Positions 57,273-64,000 of a stretch of DNA of 64,000 nucleotides are shown in pieces. The notes under the pieces are model-generated. The model saw only the letters and a program-made list of their open reading frames with translations, had not been told where the DNA came from and did not search any database. Position 1 is the stretch's first letter, and the number at the start of each line of letters is the position of its first letter. Source of the DNA: Rhodospirillales bacterium (GTDB lineage Bacteria > Pseudomonadota > Alphaproteobacteria > Micavibrionales > Micavibrionaceae); the NCBI GenBank assembly GCA_020638285.1, contig JACKIV010000001.1, forward strand, positions 372,001 through 436,000, given 5' to 3'. A program made the position numbers and the translations under genes.

Positions 57273-59678
57273 ATGAAATTTACACTGAGCTGGCTCAAAG
57301 ATCATCTGGATACGACTGCAACGGCGGGAAGCCTTGTCGAGAAGCTTACCGCGCTCGGCATGGAAGTCGAAAGTTTTACCGATCGCGCGGCGGTCTATGC
57401 GCCCTTTGCCGTTGCCCTGATTGCAAAAGCCGAAAAACATCCCGATGCGGATCGCTTGAGAGTCTGCACCATCAACACGGGCCGCGAGACGCTTCAGGTC
57501 GTCTGCGGCGCGCCGAATGCGCGCACCGGGATGAAAGGGATTTTTGCCCCCGCAGGCAGCCTCATTCCCGGAACGGACACGGTTCTTAAAAAAGGCGTGA
57601 TCCGGGGCGTGGAGTCCAACGGCATGATGGTCTCCGAACGCGAAATGGGACTGTCGGACGAACATACAGGCATTATCGAAGTCCCCGGCGACACGCCGCT
57701 CGGAACGCCCATGGCGGCGCTGTATGGGCTTGACGATCCGGTGATCGATATCGCCATTACACCCAATCGGGGTGACTGGGCCGGGGTCCGGGGTGTTGCG
57801 CGGGAACTGGCGGCGGCGGGGATGGGAACGCTTAAGCCCCTCGACGATTCGCCTGTGTCCGCTGCGTTTGCGAATCCGGTTCCGGTGAGAATCGAATCAC
57901 CTGAATCCTGTCCCCTGTTTCTGGGGCGGCTCGTGCGCGGGGTGAAGAACGGCCACTCTCCCGAATGGCTTCAGCAGCGTCTTAAGGCCGTGGGGCAACG
58001 CCCGATTTCGGCTCTTGTAGATGTAACGAATTATCTCTCCATTGCTTTGTGTCGTCCGCTGCATGTCTATGATGCGGCGCGTCTGACGGGGGGAATCGTG
58101 GTGCGGTCCGCGCATGTCGGCGAATCGTTCGAGGCGCTGGATGGAAATACCTATGCGCTTGAATCCGGCATGTGCGCGATCTGTGATGAGTCCGGCGTTC
58201 TGGGTTTGGGCGGAATTATTGGTGGCGTGTCGAGCGGATGCACCGAATCCACAACGGATGTTTTTATCGAATGTGCGTGGTTTGATCCTTTGACGATTGC
58301 CCGGACGGGGCGCACTCTGGGGATTTCGAGCGATGCGCGATACCGGTTCGAGCGGGGCGTGGATCCGGATTTCGTTGCATCTGGTCTGGAAATCGCCACG
58401 CGTCTTGTCATAGAGTTGTGCGGTGGACAGCCGGGAGAGATCGTCGCGGCTGGAGCATCGCCTGAGTGGAAACGCCGGATTTCCTTCAATCCTGCTACGA
58501 CGCGCCGGATTCTCGGTTGTGACATCGCATTGGACGATCAGGCTCAGGCCTTGACGGCGCTGGGGTTTGAGGTCAGTCAGGATTCGCCCGAAGGCTGGCT
58601 CGTTACGCCTCCATCGTGGCGGCCCGATGTGGATGGTTCTGCTGATCTGGTTGAGGATATCGCGCGTATCTATGGATACGACCGTATTCCCGCCGAGGTT
58701 CTGCCTGAAAGCCCGGTGACGGATCGCGCTCTGGAAACACCGACTCTGTCGCGTGCGCGGCGCGCGCGGACGGCCTTGACCGGGCGCGGTATGGATGAAT
58801 GTGTGACGTGGTCTTTTATGTCCGGCGGGATGGCGGCGGCTTTTGTATCGGACGAGTCGCAGGCCTTTGCCTTGACGCTCAAAAATCCGATCAGTGCTGA
58901 TCTGGACAGGATGCGTCCATCCATTTTGCCCAATCTGATCGACGCGGCGCGCCGCAATGGTGCACGTGGTTTTTCGGATGCGGCTTTCTTCGAGGTCGGT
59001 CCGGTTTTCACCTCCTCGGCACCGGACGGGCAATGCAGCGTTGCCGCCGGAATTCGCGTGGGCGTTGCTGCTCCGCGCCACTGGGCCTCAAAAAATATGG
59101 ATCGTCCGGTGGATGCATTCGATGCCAAGGCCGATGCACTGGCGGTTTTACGAGCATGCGGCGCACCGGTAGATAACCTTCAGATCGTGCGTGAAGCTCC
59201 CGGATTCTATCATCCCGGACGGTCCGCCTCTTTGAGGCTCGGCGCGAAAATTCTGGCGTATTTCGGAGAAGTTCATCCGGCCATTCTGGAAGATATGGGC
59301 ATCAAAGGGCGCCTTGCTGCGTTTGAGGTTTTTCTGGATGCGGTGACTCCGGCCCGAAAAAAAGGTACAGCCAGACCGTCTTTGCCTATGTCGGCGTTTC
59401 AGCCTCTGTCGCGGGATTTTGCCTTCATCGTGGACGCGCAGGTGGAGTCTGATGCTCTCGTCAAGGCCGCTCGCGCCGCTGAAAAAAACCTGCTGACAAA
59501 CATTGATGTGTTTGACGTTTATGCCGGGAAAGGCGTGGAAGAAGGGAAAAAGTCCATTGCAATCGGTGTGACGATTCAGCCCCTCGATCGAACGCTGGCC
59601 GATGCGGATATTGAGTCCATTGCAAAAAAAATCGTCGATTCCGTTGTCTCAAAAACAGGAGCAACCCTGCGCGGATGA
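57273..59678 (+). CDS. pheT: Phenylalanine--tRNA ligase beta subunit
   Basis: The beta subunit of the (alpha-beta)2 enzyme holds the editing and tRNA-binding modules. The 801-residue protein has the N-terminal MKFTLSWLKDHLDT, an EMAP-like tRNA-binding domain (about residues 40-150), B3/B4 editing domain (about 210-380; EDGNTYAL-like region and RYRFERGVDPDF), B5 (about 405-475), the synthetase-like core and a C-terminal FDX-ACB anticodon domain (SAFQPLSRDFAFIVDAQ). pheS is not next to it. A 129-base gap without a clear promoter lies upstream. A strong terminator follows. Confidence 0.97.
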   Translation: MKFTLSWLKDHLDTTATAGSLVEKLTALGMEVESFTDRAAVYAPFAVALIAKAEKHPDADRLRVCTINTGRETLQVVCGAPNARTGMKGIFAPAGSLIPGTDTVLKKGVIRGVESNGMMVSEREMGLSDEHTGIIEVPGDTPLGTPMAALYGLDDPVIDIAITPNRGDWAGVRGVARELAAAGMGTLKPLDDSPVSAAFANPVPVRIESPESCPLFLGRLVRGVKNGHSPEWLQQRLKAVGQRPISALVDVTNYLSIALCRPLHVYDAARLTGGIVVRSAHVGESFEALDGNTYALESGMCAICDESGVLGLGGIIGGVSSGCTESTTDVFIECAWFDPLTIARTGRTLGISSDARYRFERGVDPDFVASGLEIATRLVIELCGGQPGEIVAAGASPEWKRRISFNPATTRRILGCDIALDDQAQALTALGFEVSQDSPEGWLVTPPSWRPDVDGSADLVEDIARIYGYDRIPAEVLPESPVTDRALETPTLSRARRARTALTGRGMDECVTWSFMSGGMAAAFVSDESQAFALTLKNPISADLDRMRPSILPNLIDAARRNGARGFSDAAFFEVGPVFTSSAPDGQCSVAAGIRVGVAAPRHWASKNMDRPVDAFDAKADALAVLRACGAPVDNLQIVREAPGFYHPGRSASLRLGAKILAYFGEVHPAILEDMGIKGRLAAFEVFLDAVTPARKKGTARPSLPMSAFQPLSRDFAFIVDAQVESDALVKAARAAEKNLLTNIDVFDVYAGKGVEEGKKSIAIGVTIQPLDRTLADADIESIAKKIVDSVVSKTGATLRG

Positions 59679-59700
59679 TCTTTCATTTCCCGGGCCAAAG

Positions 59701-59732
59701 AAAAAAGCGCGCAGATCACGGCGCGCTTTTTT
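59701..59732 (+). terminator. Intrinsic terminator of pheT
   Basis: AAAAAAGCGCGC and GCGCGCTTTTTT form a perfect 12-base stem around agatcacg, 22 bases after the pheT stop. The 3' arm ends in six T. It can also serve the minus strand. Confidence 0.9.
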
Positions 59733-59877
59733 GTGGATAAGGATCGCCGATTTCTGGATTTACGAACCACCCGAATCACATCGCTGATATCATGCTTCCG
59801 TTCACACGATGGCAGGTCTGTTCTGCTTTATTTTTCAGGGAGGTGCGAGCGTGGGTGTTTCTGGAAGCCGTGAAGAC

Positions 59878-60360
59878 ATGAACTGGACCGATGAGCGTGT
59901 TGCGGTCCTGCGCCAATTGTGGGGCGAAGGAAAAACCGCTGCAGAAATTGCTCGTGCGCTGGGTGGTGGTGTGACGCGCAACGCTGTGATTGGCAAGGCG
60001 CATCGGCTGAAGCTGTCCAACCGCGTTTCCCCGATTCAGCAGAACGACAATAATCGCAAGCCTGTCGTTGTGGCTTCTTCGCCGCCGCCCGAGCGCCGGG
60101 TTATCGCGCGCGGAGAAGGTGTGAAAATGGCGGATCTGAAAGAGCGGATGTGCCGCTGGCCATTGGGTGATCCAAAAGATGTCGATTTCCGCTGCTGCGG
60201 TGCTGGTGCTGTTCCCGGCATGCCTTATTGTCCGGACCATGCCCGCATGGCGTACCAGACATCCGGTAAGGCACGCGTTTTGAATGCTGAGGATTTTGAA
60301 GACAATAATAAGGAACGCGAAACGGAAGATCTTGATGGGAACCGCGTCGCGAGTGCTTGA
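59878..60360 (+). CDS. gcrA: Cell-cycle regulator GcrA
   Basis: GcrA binds sigma-70 holoenzyme and, in Caulobacter, activates promoters carrying methylated GANTC sites made by CcrM. The 160-residue protein begins MNWTDERVAVLRQLWGEGKT and continues AEIARALGGGVTRNAVIGKAHRL, the helix-turn-helix. The C-terminal sigma-binding part is MADLKERMCRWPLGDPKD and CCGAGAVPGMPYCPDHAR. The frame opens at 59809, but MNWT is the conserved start. The family is confined to Alphaproteobacteria, which fixes the class of this genome. Confidence 0.95.
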   Translation: MNWTDERVAVLRQLWGEGKTAAEIARALGGGVTRNAVIGKAHRLKLSNRVSPIQQNDNNRKPVVVASSPPPERRVIARGEGVKMADLKERMCRWPLGDPKDVDFRCCGAGAVPGMPYCPDHARMAYQTSGKARVLNAEDFEDNNKERETEDLDGNRVASA

Positions 60361-60451
60361 CCCTTATTTTCCGGATGTTTTTCGGATGACAGGCTCTGGA
60401 CCGCATCGTGTGAACCGACTACAGTCTTTTGGATTGGGAATTGTACAAAGT

Positions 60452-60578
60452 GGAGAGTTCGGCTTTTCACCACGAAGACACGAAGACTCAAAGTTTTAAT
60501 CCTCTTATCAGTCGCTTCGTGTCTTTGTGCCTTCGTGGTTCAAAATCAGGAGGAGCGCAAAACCTGTATGATTCTTAA
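60452..60578 (+). repeat. ACGAAG-type interspersed repeat, copy B
   Basis: This copy starts ggagagttcgg, continues caccacgaagacacgaagac, and returns through gcttcgtgtctttgtgcctt to gtggttcaaaatcagg. It ends aaaacctgtatgattcttaa. It matches the copy at 23556-23674 over its whole length, with an eight-base longer loop. Confidence 0.88.
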
Positions 60579-60598
60579 TTCAAATGACTATATGATTT

Positions 60599-60629
60599 CC
60601 CCGCCTGCACAGGCGGGGTTTTCGTTTTT
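60599..60629 (+). terminator. Intrinsic terminator-like hairpin just upstream of coaD
   Basis: CCCCGCCT and AGGCGGGG pair perfectly around GCAC, followed by TTTTCGTTTTT. It has all marks of a strong terminator but lies only about 20 bases before the coaD start. It may close a transcript from gcrA or the repeat, or act as an attenuator for coaD. Confidence 0.75.
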
Positions 60630-60649
60630 ATAGAGGGGGGACAGAAATC

Positions 60650-61180
60650 GTGGCAGGCAATGGAAAATATCTGATTGGTGTCTATCCGGGAACGTTTGAT
60701 CCGGTAACCAAGGGGCATCTGCATCTGGTAAAGCGCGCGAGCCGTATCGTGGATCATCTGATTGTCGCCGTGGCAGCTAATACCCGCAAAGGCCCGTTGT
60801 TTTCTCTGGATGAGCGGTTGGACATGTTAAAAACCGATGTTGAAAACATGCCAGAGAAATATTCATCTGTGGAAGTTCGTCCCTTTGATACCTTGCTGGT
60901 CAGCTTTGCAAGAGAGGTCCGGGCGTCGTGCATTTTTCGGGGATTGCGTGCGGTTTCCGACTTTGATTTTGAATTTCAACTCACGGGTATGAATGCCAAA
61001 CTCGACCCGGAGATTGAGACAGCTTTTTTGATGGCTTCGGACAAATGGCAATTTGTCTCGGCCACGTTTGTTAAGGAAATCGCATCTCTGGGCGGTGATA
61101 TCGGGGGGTTTGTGACGCCCGGCGTGGCAGACCGGCTTTACCGAAAGTTTGGGCTTGCGCACAGGCCTGATGCCGTGTAA
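60650..61180 (+). CDS. coaD: Phosphopantetheine adenylyltransferase
   Basis: CoaD makes dephospho-CoA from phosphopantetheine and ATP. The 176-residue protein has the nucleotidyltransferase motif GVYPGTFDPVTKGHLHLV, the FRGLRAVSDFDFEFQLTGMN block and VSATFVKEIASLGGDI, as in the family. It starts with GTG after a GAGGGGGG ribosome site. The next gene starts 115 bases later. Confidence 0.97.
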   Translation: MAGNGKYLIGVYPGTFDPVTKGHLHLVKRASRIVDHLIVAVAANTRKGPLFSLDERLDMLKTDVENMPEKYSSVEVRPFDTLLVSFAREVRASCIFRGLRAVSDFDFEFQLTGMNAKLDPEIETAFLMASDKWQFVSATFVKEIASLGGDIGGFVTPGVADRLYRKFGLAHRPDAV

Positions 61181-61295
61181 GGAAAGCGCCGGGTTTTTTA
61201 AAAGAGAAAGACAAGAAAAACCCTTGCAATTTCACATAATATATGAGAGATTGCCCGAAATTTTGGCGCAACCAACGAACAGGGGGCTTTATGCG

Positions 61296-62225
61296 ATGGG
61301 AAATGAAAGACTGGGAGGGCAATTCCGCGACCAAGGCGGAGTAGTGTTTTGCGATGCAGAAGGGCCAATTTCTCTGCCCTCTTCCCGGACGATTTTGTCC
61401 GATGGCCGGAACGAATACCGGATTCTTCTCCCCCACGATCCAGAAAATAAAGGCCTTTTGCACGTTTTGCGCGATGATGTGTTGTGCAAAAGAATTCCGG
61501 CGCACGATGTCGACAGTGTTGACCTTCTCCGTTCTCGCCTGAACGGGGAGGAAGCCGGGATCGATCTGGTGGCCATCGTCGCGGGGAATCGGCTTTCGGA
61601 CCAGTTCAATCGGGTGGCCAAGGGTGGATGTCTGGCCGAGTTGTACACTCACCCGCACACGAATGAAGCCCATGCACACCTGACATATTTGACGACTCTG
61701 GACGGATATGAAGGCGAAGGGATCGGGAAATTTCTGATTCTTTCGCGGATTGCCCTTCTGGAAGAAAAAGCCCGAATCAAAGGCGTTCCTCTGCGCACGA
61801 TTTTTATTGAAGTGTGTAACGACAACCAAACCAATAAAAACAAGTTCCTGAAACTGGGCGCGCAGCCCGGGCCGGAGGGGTATTGCCGTCCGGATGTTGA
61901 GGATTCCAAGAACATCGTACGCGACTACGCCGATATGTATTATCCGGTCGGTGGGATTTATCCCTCGAAAAATGCTATTGCCGAAGCTCGTGCCTGTTAC
62001 TGGAGGGCACAGGGAATTGGAACGCCATCAGCGCACCCGGATTTTCAGGCCATGATGGACGAGATGAAGGGTTGGACAGGATTTTCAAGGGCCACAAATC
62101 CGGAGTTTGAATCGCGTCTGGCGGGTTTTCGCCAGAAATACGATTTTGCGCCTCCGGATCGAGAAACAGAGGCGCGCTCTGTACGGGCAGCCTCCCAAAG
62201 TGGGTGGGCGGCATGCTGTTTGTAG
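61296..62225 (+). CDS. GNAT-like protein of unknown function (309 aa)
   Basis: A central stretch, HLTYLTTLDGYEGEGIGKFLIL, looks like GNAT motif A (G-x-G-x-G with following helix). It is followed by RTIFIEVCNDNQTNKNKFLKLGAQP, like motif B where the second strand and loop end in F-x-x-L-G. The N-terminal 130 residues and C-terminal 90 residues match nothing I recognise. There is no signal peptide. I chose ATG at 61296 after AGGGGG; the frame opens at 61149 inside coaD. An acetyl-CoA link with the adjacent coaD is only positional. Confidence 0.65.
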   Translation: MGNERLGGQFRDQGGVVFCDAEGPISLPSSRTILSDGRNEYRILLPHDPENKGLLHVLRDDVLCKRIPAHDVDSVDLLRSRLNGEEAGIDLVAIVAGNRLSDQFNRVAKGGCLAELYTHPHTNEAHAHLTYLTTLDGYEGEGIGKFLILSRIALLEEKARIKGVPLRTIFIEVCNDNQTNKNKFLKLGAQPGPEGYCRPDVEDSKNIVRDYADMYYPVGGIYPSKNAIAEARACYWRAQGIGTPSAHPDFQAMMDEMKGWTGFSRATNPEFESRLAGFRQKYDFAPPDRETEARSVRAASQSGWAACCL

Positions 62226-62327
62226 AAAACGGCTTTATCAACAGATAAAAACGCATTGTAATAAGAAGATCATGGGGAAGAAGCGCGCGGGGTGCTAACA
62301 TGGCCGCGCACTTCAAAGGCTATGAAA

Positions 62328-62696
62328 ATGATTCTTCGCGCCGTCATTCTGGGTGTGTTTTTTGTGTTCGGGACGCTCGCGGGTGCGTTTGCGGCGCAGG
62401 AGGATGAAGGGGGCGCGCTTCGTCCCGGACGCTTGAATGCTTCCGATCTGATGGAGTTGTGTGCCGGGAAATACGATGTTGACCTGGGGTTTTGCGCCGG
62501 ATATGTAACGGCGATTGCGGATGTGATGATTGACCAGCCGCTTTACGGCTTTCGCGCCTGCACCCATGAATCGGTCAAAAGTCAACAGATTATGGACAAT
62601 GTCATCCTGAAAACAAAAGCCATGCCGGAGCGGAGCGGTTTTGCTGCCCGCGCCGTGGTGGCCGATTCCATTGCGCGCGCCTTTCCGTGTTTCTAG
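62328..62696 (+). CDS. Small exported Rap1a/Tai-like protein
   Basis: The 122-residue protein has a signal peptide (ILRAVILGVFFVFGTLAGAFAA). The mature part contains ASDLMELCAGKYDVDLGFCAGYVTAIADVM, which matches the Rap1a/Tai pattern L-x2-L-C ... F-C-x-G-Y-I/V-x-G. Known Rap1a and Tai proteins are periplasmic immunity proteins for type VI effectors, but the family is broad. AAAGG eight bases upstream favours ATG at 62328 over 62322. It is 46 bases before the FliJ-like gene. Confidence 0.72.
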   Translation: MILRAVILGVFFVFGTLAGAFAAQEDEGGALRPGRLNASDLMELCAGKYDVDLGFCAGYVTAIADVMIDQPLYGFRACTHESVKSQQIMDNVILKTKAMPERSGFAARAVVADSIARAFPCF

Positions 62697-62742
62697 GGCG
62701 CTCATTGTTTTCTCTTGGCCAGCTTTTTTGGGGGGGGATGGG

Positions 62743-63171
62743 ATGGCCGATCTTGATTCCCTGATCCGCGTCCGGAAGCATGCGGCCCAACAGAAGCAGA
62801 AATTTCTGGCCGATTTGTACCGTCAGGCCGAAACATTTTTTCTGCGGAAAAAAGCCCTGGAAGATCAACTGGCCCACGAACGCGAGACGCTCGATTCCGT
62901 GGAAATGATCGAGGCGCAGGTGAGTTTTGGTCTGTACGCCGAAGGGGTAAAGAAGAAAATTTCTGCGATTGACAAGGAAATTCAGCGGCTTGAGGCCCGG
63001 ATTGCCATGGCGCAGGAAGACGTTCGGGCTGCCTTTGCAGAGATGAAAAAAATCGAGATCATTCAGGGGCGCCGCATCGAATCCGGGAAGCAATCCCGTC
63101 GGAAGAAGGAGGATCAGTCCTTTGACGATATTGCCATTGATCGGTTTCGCAAGGATGCAGAAGAGACGTAA
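62743..63171 (+). CDS. FliJ-like coiled-coil protein
   Basis: The 142-residue protein is helical throughout with strong coiled-coil heptads (LADLYRQAETFFLRKKALED, then KKISAIDKEIQRLEARIAMA). The start MADLDSLIRVRKHAAQQKQK resembles FliJ, the flagellar export chaperone-stalk protein whose coiled coil sits in the FliI ring. No fliI lies nearby, so the call rests on pattern only. The start follows a run of G's (GGGGGGGATGGG). The 225-base repeat begins eight bases after its stop. Confidence 0.68.
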   Translation: MADLDSLIRVRKHAAQQKQKFLADLYRQAETFFLRKKALEDQLAHERETLDSVEMIEAQVSFGLYAEGVKKKISAIDKEIQRLEARIAMAQEDVRAAFAEMKKIEIIQGRRIESGKQSRRKKEDQSFDDIAIDRFRKDAEET

Positions 63172-63178
63172 AAAGTTT

Positions 63179-63402
63179 ATTGTCCCTCTTTAGGTTTTAA
63201 ACCTCCGGCTTCAGCCGGAAAAGGCTTTAGCCGTATTTTTTTAACACAGAGAACGCGGAGAAGACGCAGAGGTCACAGAGAGACGCTGTTCTCCGTGCCT
63301 TCTCTGTGGTCTCTGTGCCCTCTGTGGTGAATCTTTTCTTTCTTTTTTTAAGGCTTCCAGCCTTTTTCGAACCTACCGGCTTCAGCCGGTAGTGGTTCAG
63401 TT
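63179..63402 (+). repeat. Composite 225-base repeat, copy 2
   Basis: This copy matches 53791-54017 at well over 90 percent by eye, including the flanking hairpins. Differences include Ccggcttcagccgg for ccggctttagccgg, one extra T in the T-run before aacacag, gccctctgtggtg for gtcctctgtggtggtg, and a shorter T-run near 63345. Its last base is the last base of the smpB stop codon, so it fills the whole space between the FliJ-like gene and smpB. Confidence 0.93.
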
Positions 63403-63896
63403 TACCCTTTTTCCCGCAGGATGCGGCCACGCTGGCGATCCCAGTCGCGGTTTTTTTCGGTTTCGCGCTTGTCGTAAAGTTTCTTGCCTTTGGCCAGCGC
63501 AATTTCGACCCGCGCAATGCCCTTTGAGTCGAAAAACAGGCGCAAAGGGACAATGGTGCGCCCTTCGCGCGTGACGGCTCCGGCAAGACGACCTATTTCC
63601 TTGCGATGGACGAGGAGTTTCCGGCGGCGTTTGGGTTCGTGCTGAAGGTGCTTTCCGGCTTGCGGATATTCCGGAATATAGGAGTTGATAAGCCAGACCT
63701 CGTTGTCTTCAGGAGAGACATAAGATTCGTTCAAGCTGCATTGACCAAGGCGCAGCATCTTGACTTCGGTTCCCGTCAGGACAATTCCGGCGGTCAGTTT
63801 TTCCTCAATCAGGTAATCAAATCGCGCCCGGCGGTTTTCTGTAACCGTCTGGTTTACCGAAATCATCCCTGCTTTTCCGGTTTTCTTTTTTGCCAT
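63402..63896 (-). CDS. smpB: SsrA (tmRNA)-binding protein SmpB
   Basis: SmpB delivers tmRNA to stalled ribosomes in trans-translation. The 164-residue protein has ENRRARFDYLIEEKLTAGIV, TGTEVKMLRLGQCSLNESYV, EYPQAGKHLQHEPKRRRKLL and the basic C-terminal tail KKLYDKRETEKNRDWDRQR that reads the empty A site. The start MAKKKTGKAG at 63896 is preferred to the ATG at 63914. In relatives it follows dapA; only 86 bases of upstream sequence are visible here. Confidence 0.97.
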   Translation of the reverse strand: MAKKKTGKAGMISVNQTVTENRRARFDYLIEEKLTAGIVLTGTEVKMLRLGQCSLNESYVSPEDNEVWLINSYIPEYPQAGKHLQHEPKRRRKLLVHRKEIGRLAGAVTREGRTIVPLRLFFDSKGIARVEIALAKGKKLYDKRETEKNRDWDRQRGRILREKG

Positions 63897-63914
63897 GGTG
63901 TGTCTGCGTACCAC

Positions 63915-64000
63915 AATTCCGGAAAAAGCTCAATCACAAGAGGCTTTTATCTTTTTCAGGAATTTGCGCAGACGCGGTCCACGATGGCGGAAGCGGTCTG
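63915..64000. other. Window edge upstream of smpB
   Basis: Minus-strand frames read back from the edge end at stops near 63934-63958. One ends in IVDRVCANS and another in FLKKIKASCD. Either could be the C-terminus of an upstream gene, but too little is present to choose or name one. Confidence 0.3.

Larger units (their letters stand above)
60361..60649. other. Intergenic region between gcrA and coaD
   Basis: These 289 bases contain about 90 bases without visible features, then an ACGAAG-type repeat copy and a hairpin with a T-run just before coaD. No gene is supported. The coaD promoter should lie here unless the gene is read from gcrA. Confidence 0.6.

Overview
The window is 64 kb of compact chromosome from an alphaproteobacterium, moderately GC-rich by eye. 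The clearest lineage marker is gcrA (59.9 kb), a cell-cycle regulator confined to Alphaproteobacteria. An IalB-family protein, an alphaproteobacterial type PyrE, the rlmB/tRNA-Tyr pairing and an entericidin-like lipoprotein fit this. I cannot fix the order; a Rhodospirillales- or Micavibrionales-like lineage is a guess. Almost all genes are housekeeping or cell envelope genes. I see no rRNA operon, CRISPR array, insertion sequence or complete prophage.

Layout. 0-4.6 kb: a LOG-family gene cut by the window edge, the phospholipid pair psd-pssA, an O-antigen ligase-like gene coupled to a 58-residue membrane peptide, and an entericidin-like lipoprotein. 4.7-14.8 kb: ksgA, then a surface-glycan locus holding a hexapeptide acetyltransferase, three paralogous GT2 glycosyltransferases (one fused to an FkbM methyltransferase), a Wzx-like flippase, two SAM methyltransferases and two tandem GT4 enzymes. 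14.8-20.8 kb: aroA, an alanine-rich unknown protein, a Na/phosphate symporter-PhoU protein and an ALDH7-type aldehyde dehydrogenase. 20.8-25.0 kb: an accessory patch with a tail-spike-like SGNH esterase and at least four families of interspersed palindromic repeats, plus mltG. 25.0-36 kb: pyrE, a ferredoxin-NADP reductase and a 2Fe-2S ferredoxin, a YebC-family gene, a stand-alone response regulator with an unknown helical partner, xseA and putA. 36-43 kb: serC and serB, then hom-recJ. 43-54 kb: a YfgM-like protein with bamB, an orphan autoinducer-synthase-like acyltransferase, trmD-rplS, an amino-acid permease, a split mnmD/mnmC pair, a HAD phosphatase and bamD. 53.7-64 kb: tRNA-Arg(CCG), tRNA-Tyr(GTA), rlmB, mscL, two lipoprotein genes (one FlgO-like), pheT, gcrA, coaD, a FliJ-like coiled-coil gene and smpB.

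How the genes fit together. Several belong to envelope building: phospholipid synthesis, glycan assembly and ligation, BamB/BamD/YfgM for outer-membrane protein insertion, MltG and MscL. A second group is translation and RNA modification: ksgA, trmD, rplS, mnmC/D, rlmB, pheT, smpB and two tRNAs. A third is amino-acid metabolism: aroA, serB, serC, hom, putA and ALDH7. Genes overlap by ATGA, GTGA or TGATG junctions in many places, so translational coupling is common.

The least ordinary material is the repeat-rich patch at 20.8-25 kb with its lone tail-spike-like esterase, two nearly identical 225-base repeats at 53.8 and 63.2 kb that bracket essential genes, the GT2-FkbM fusion with its paralogs, and several small or orphan genes without a recognised family. 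No single locus here proves a new system; the findings rank what I would examine first.
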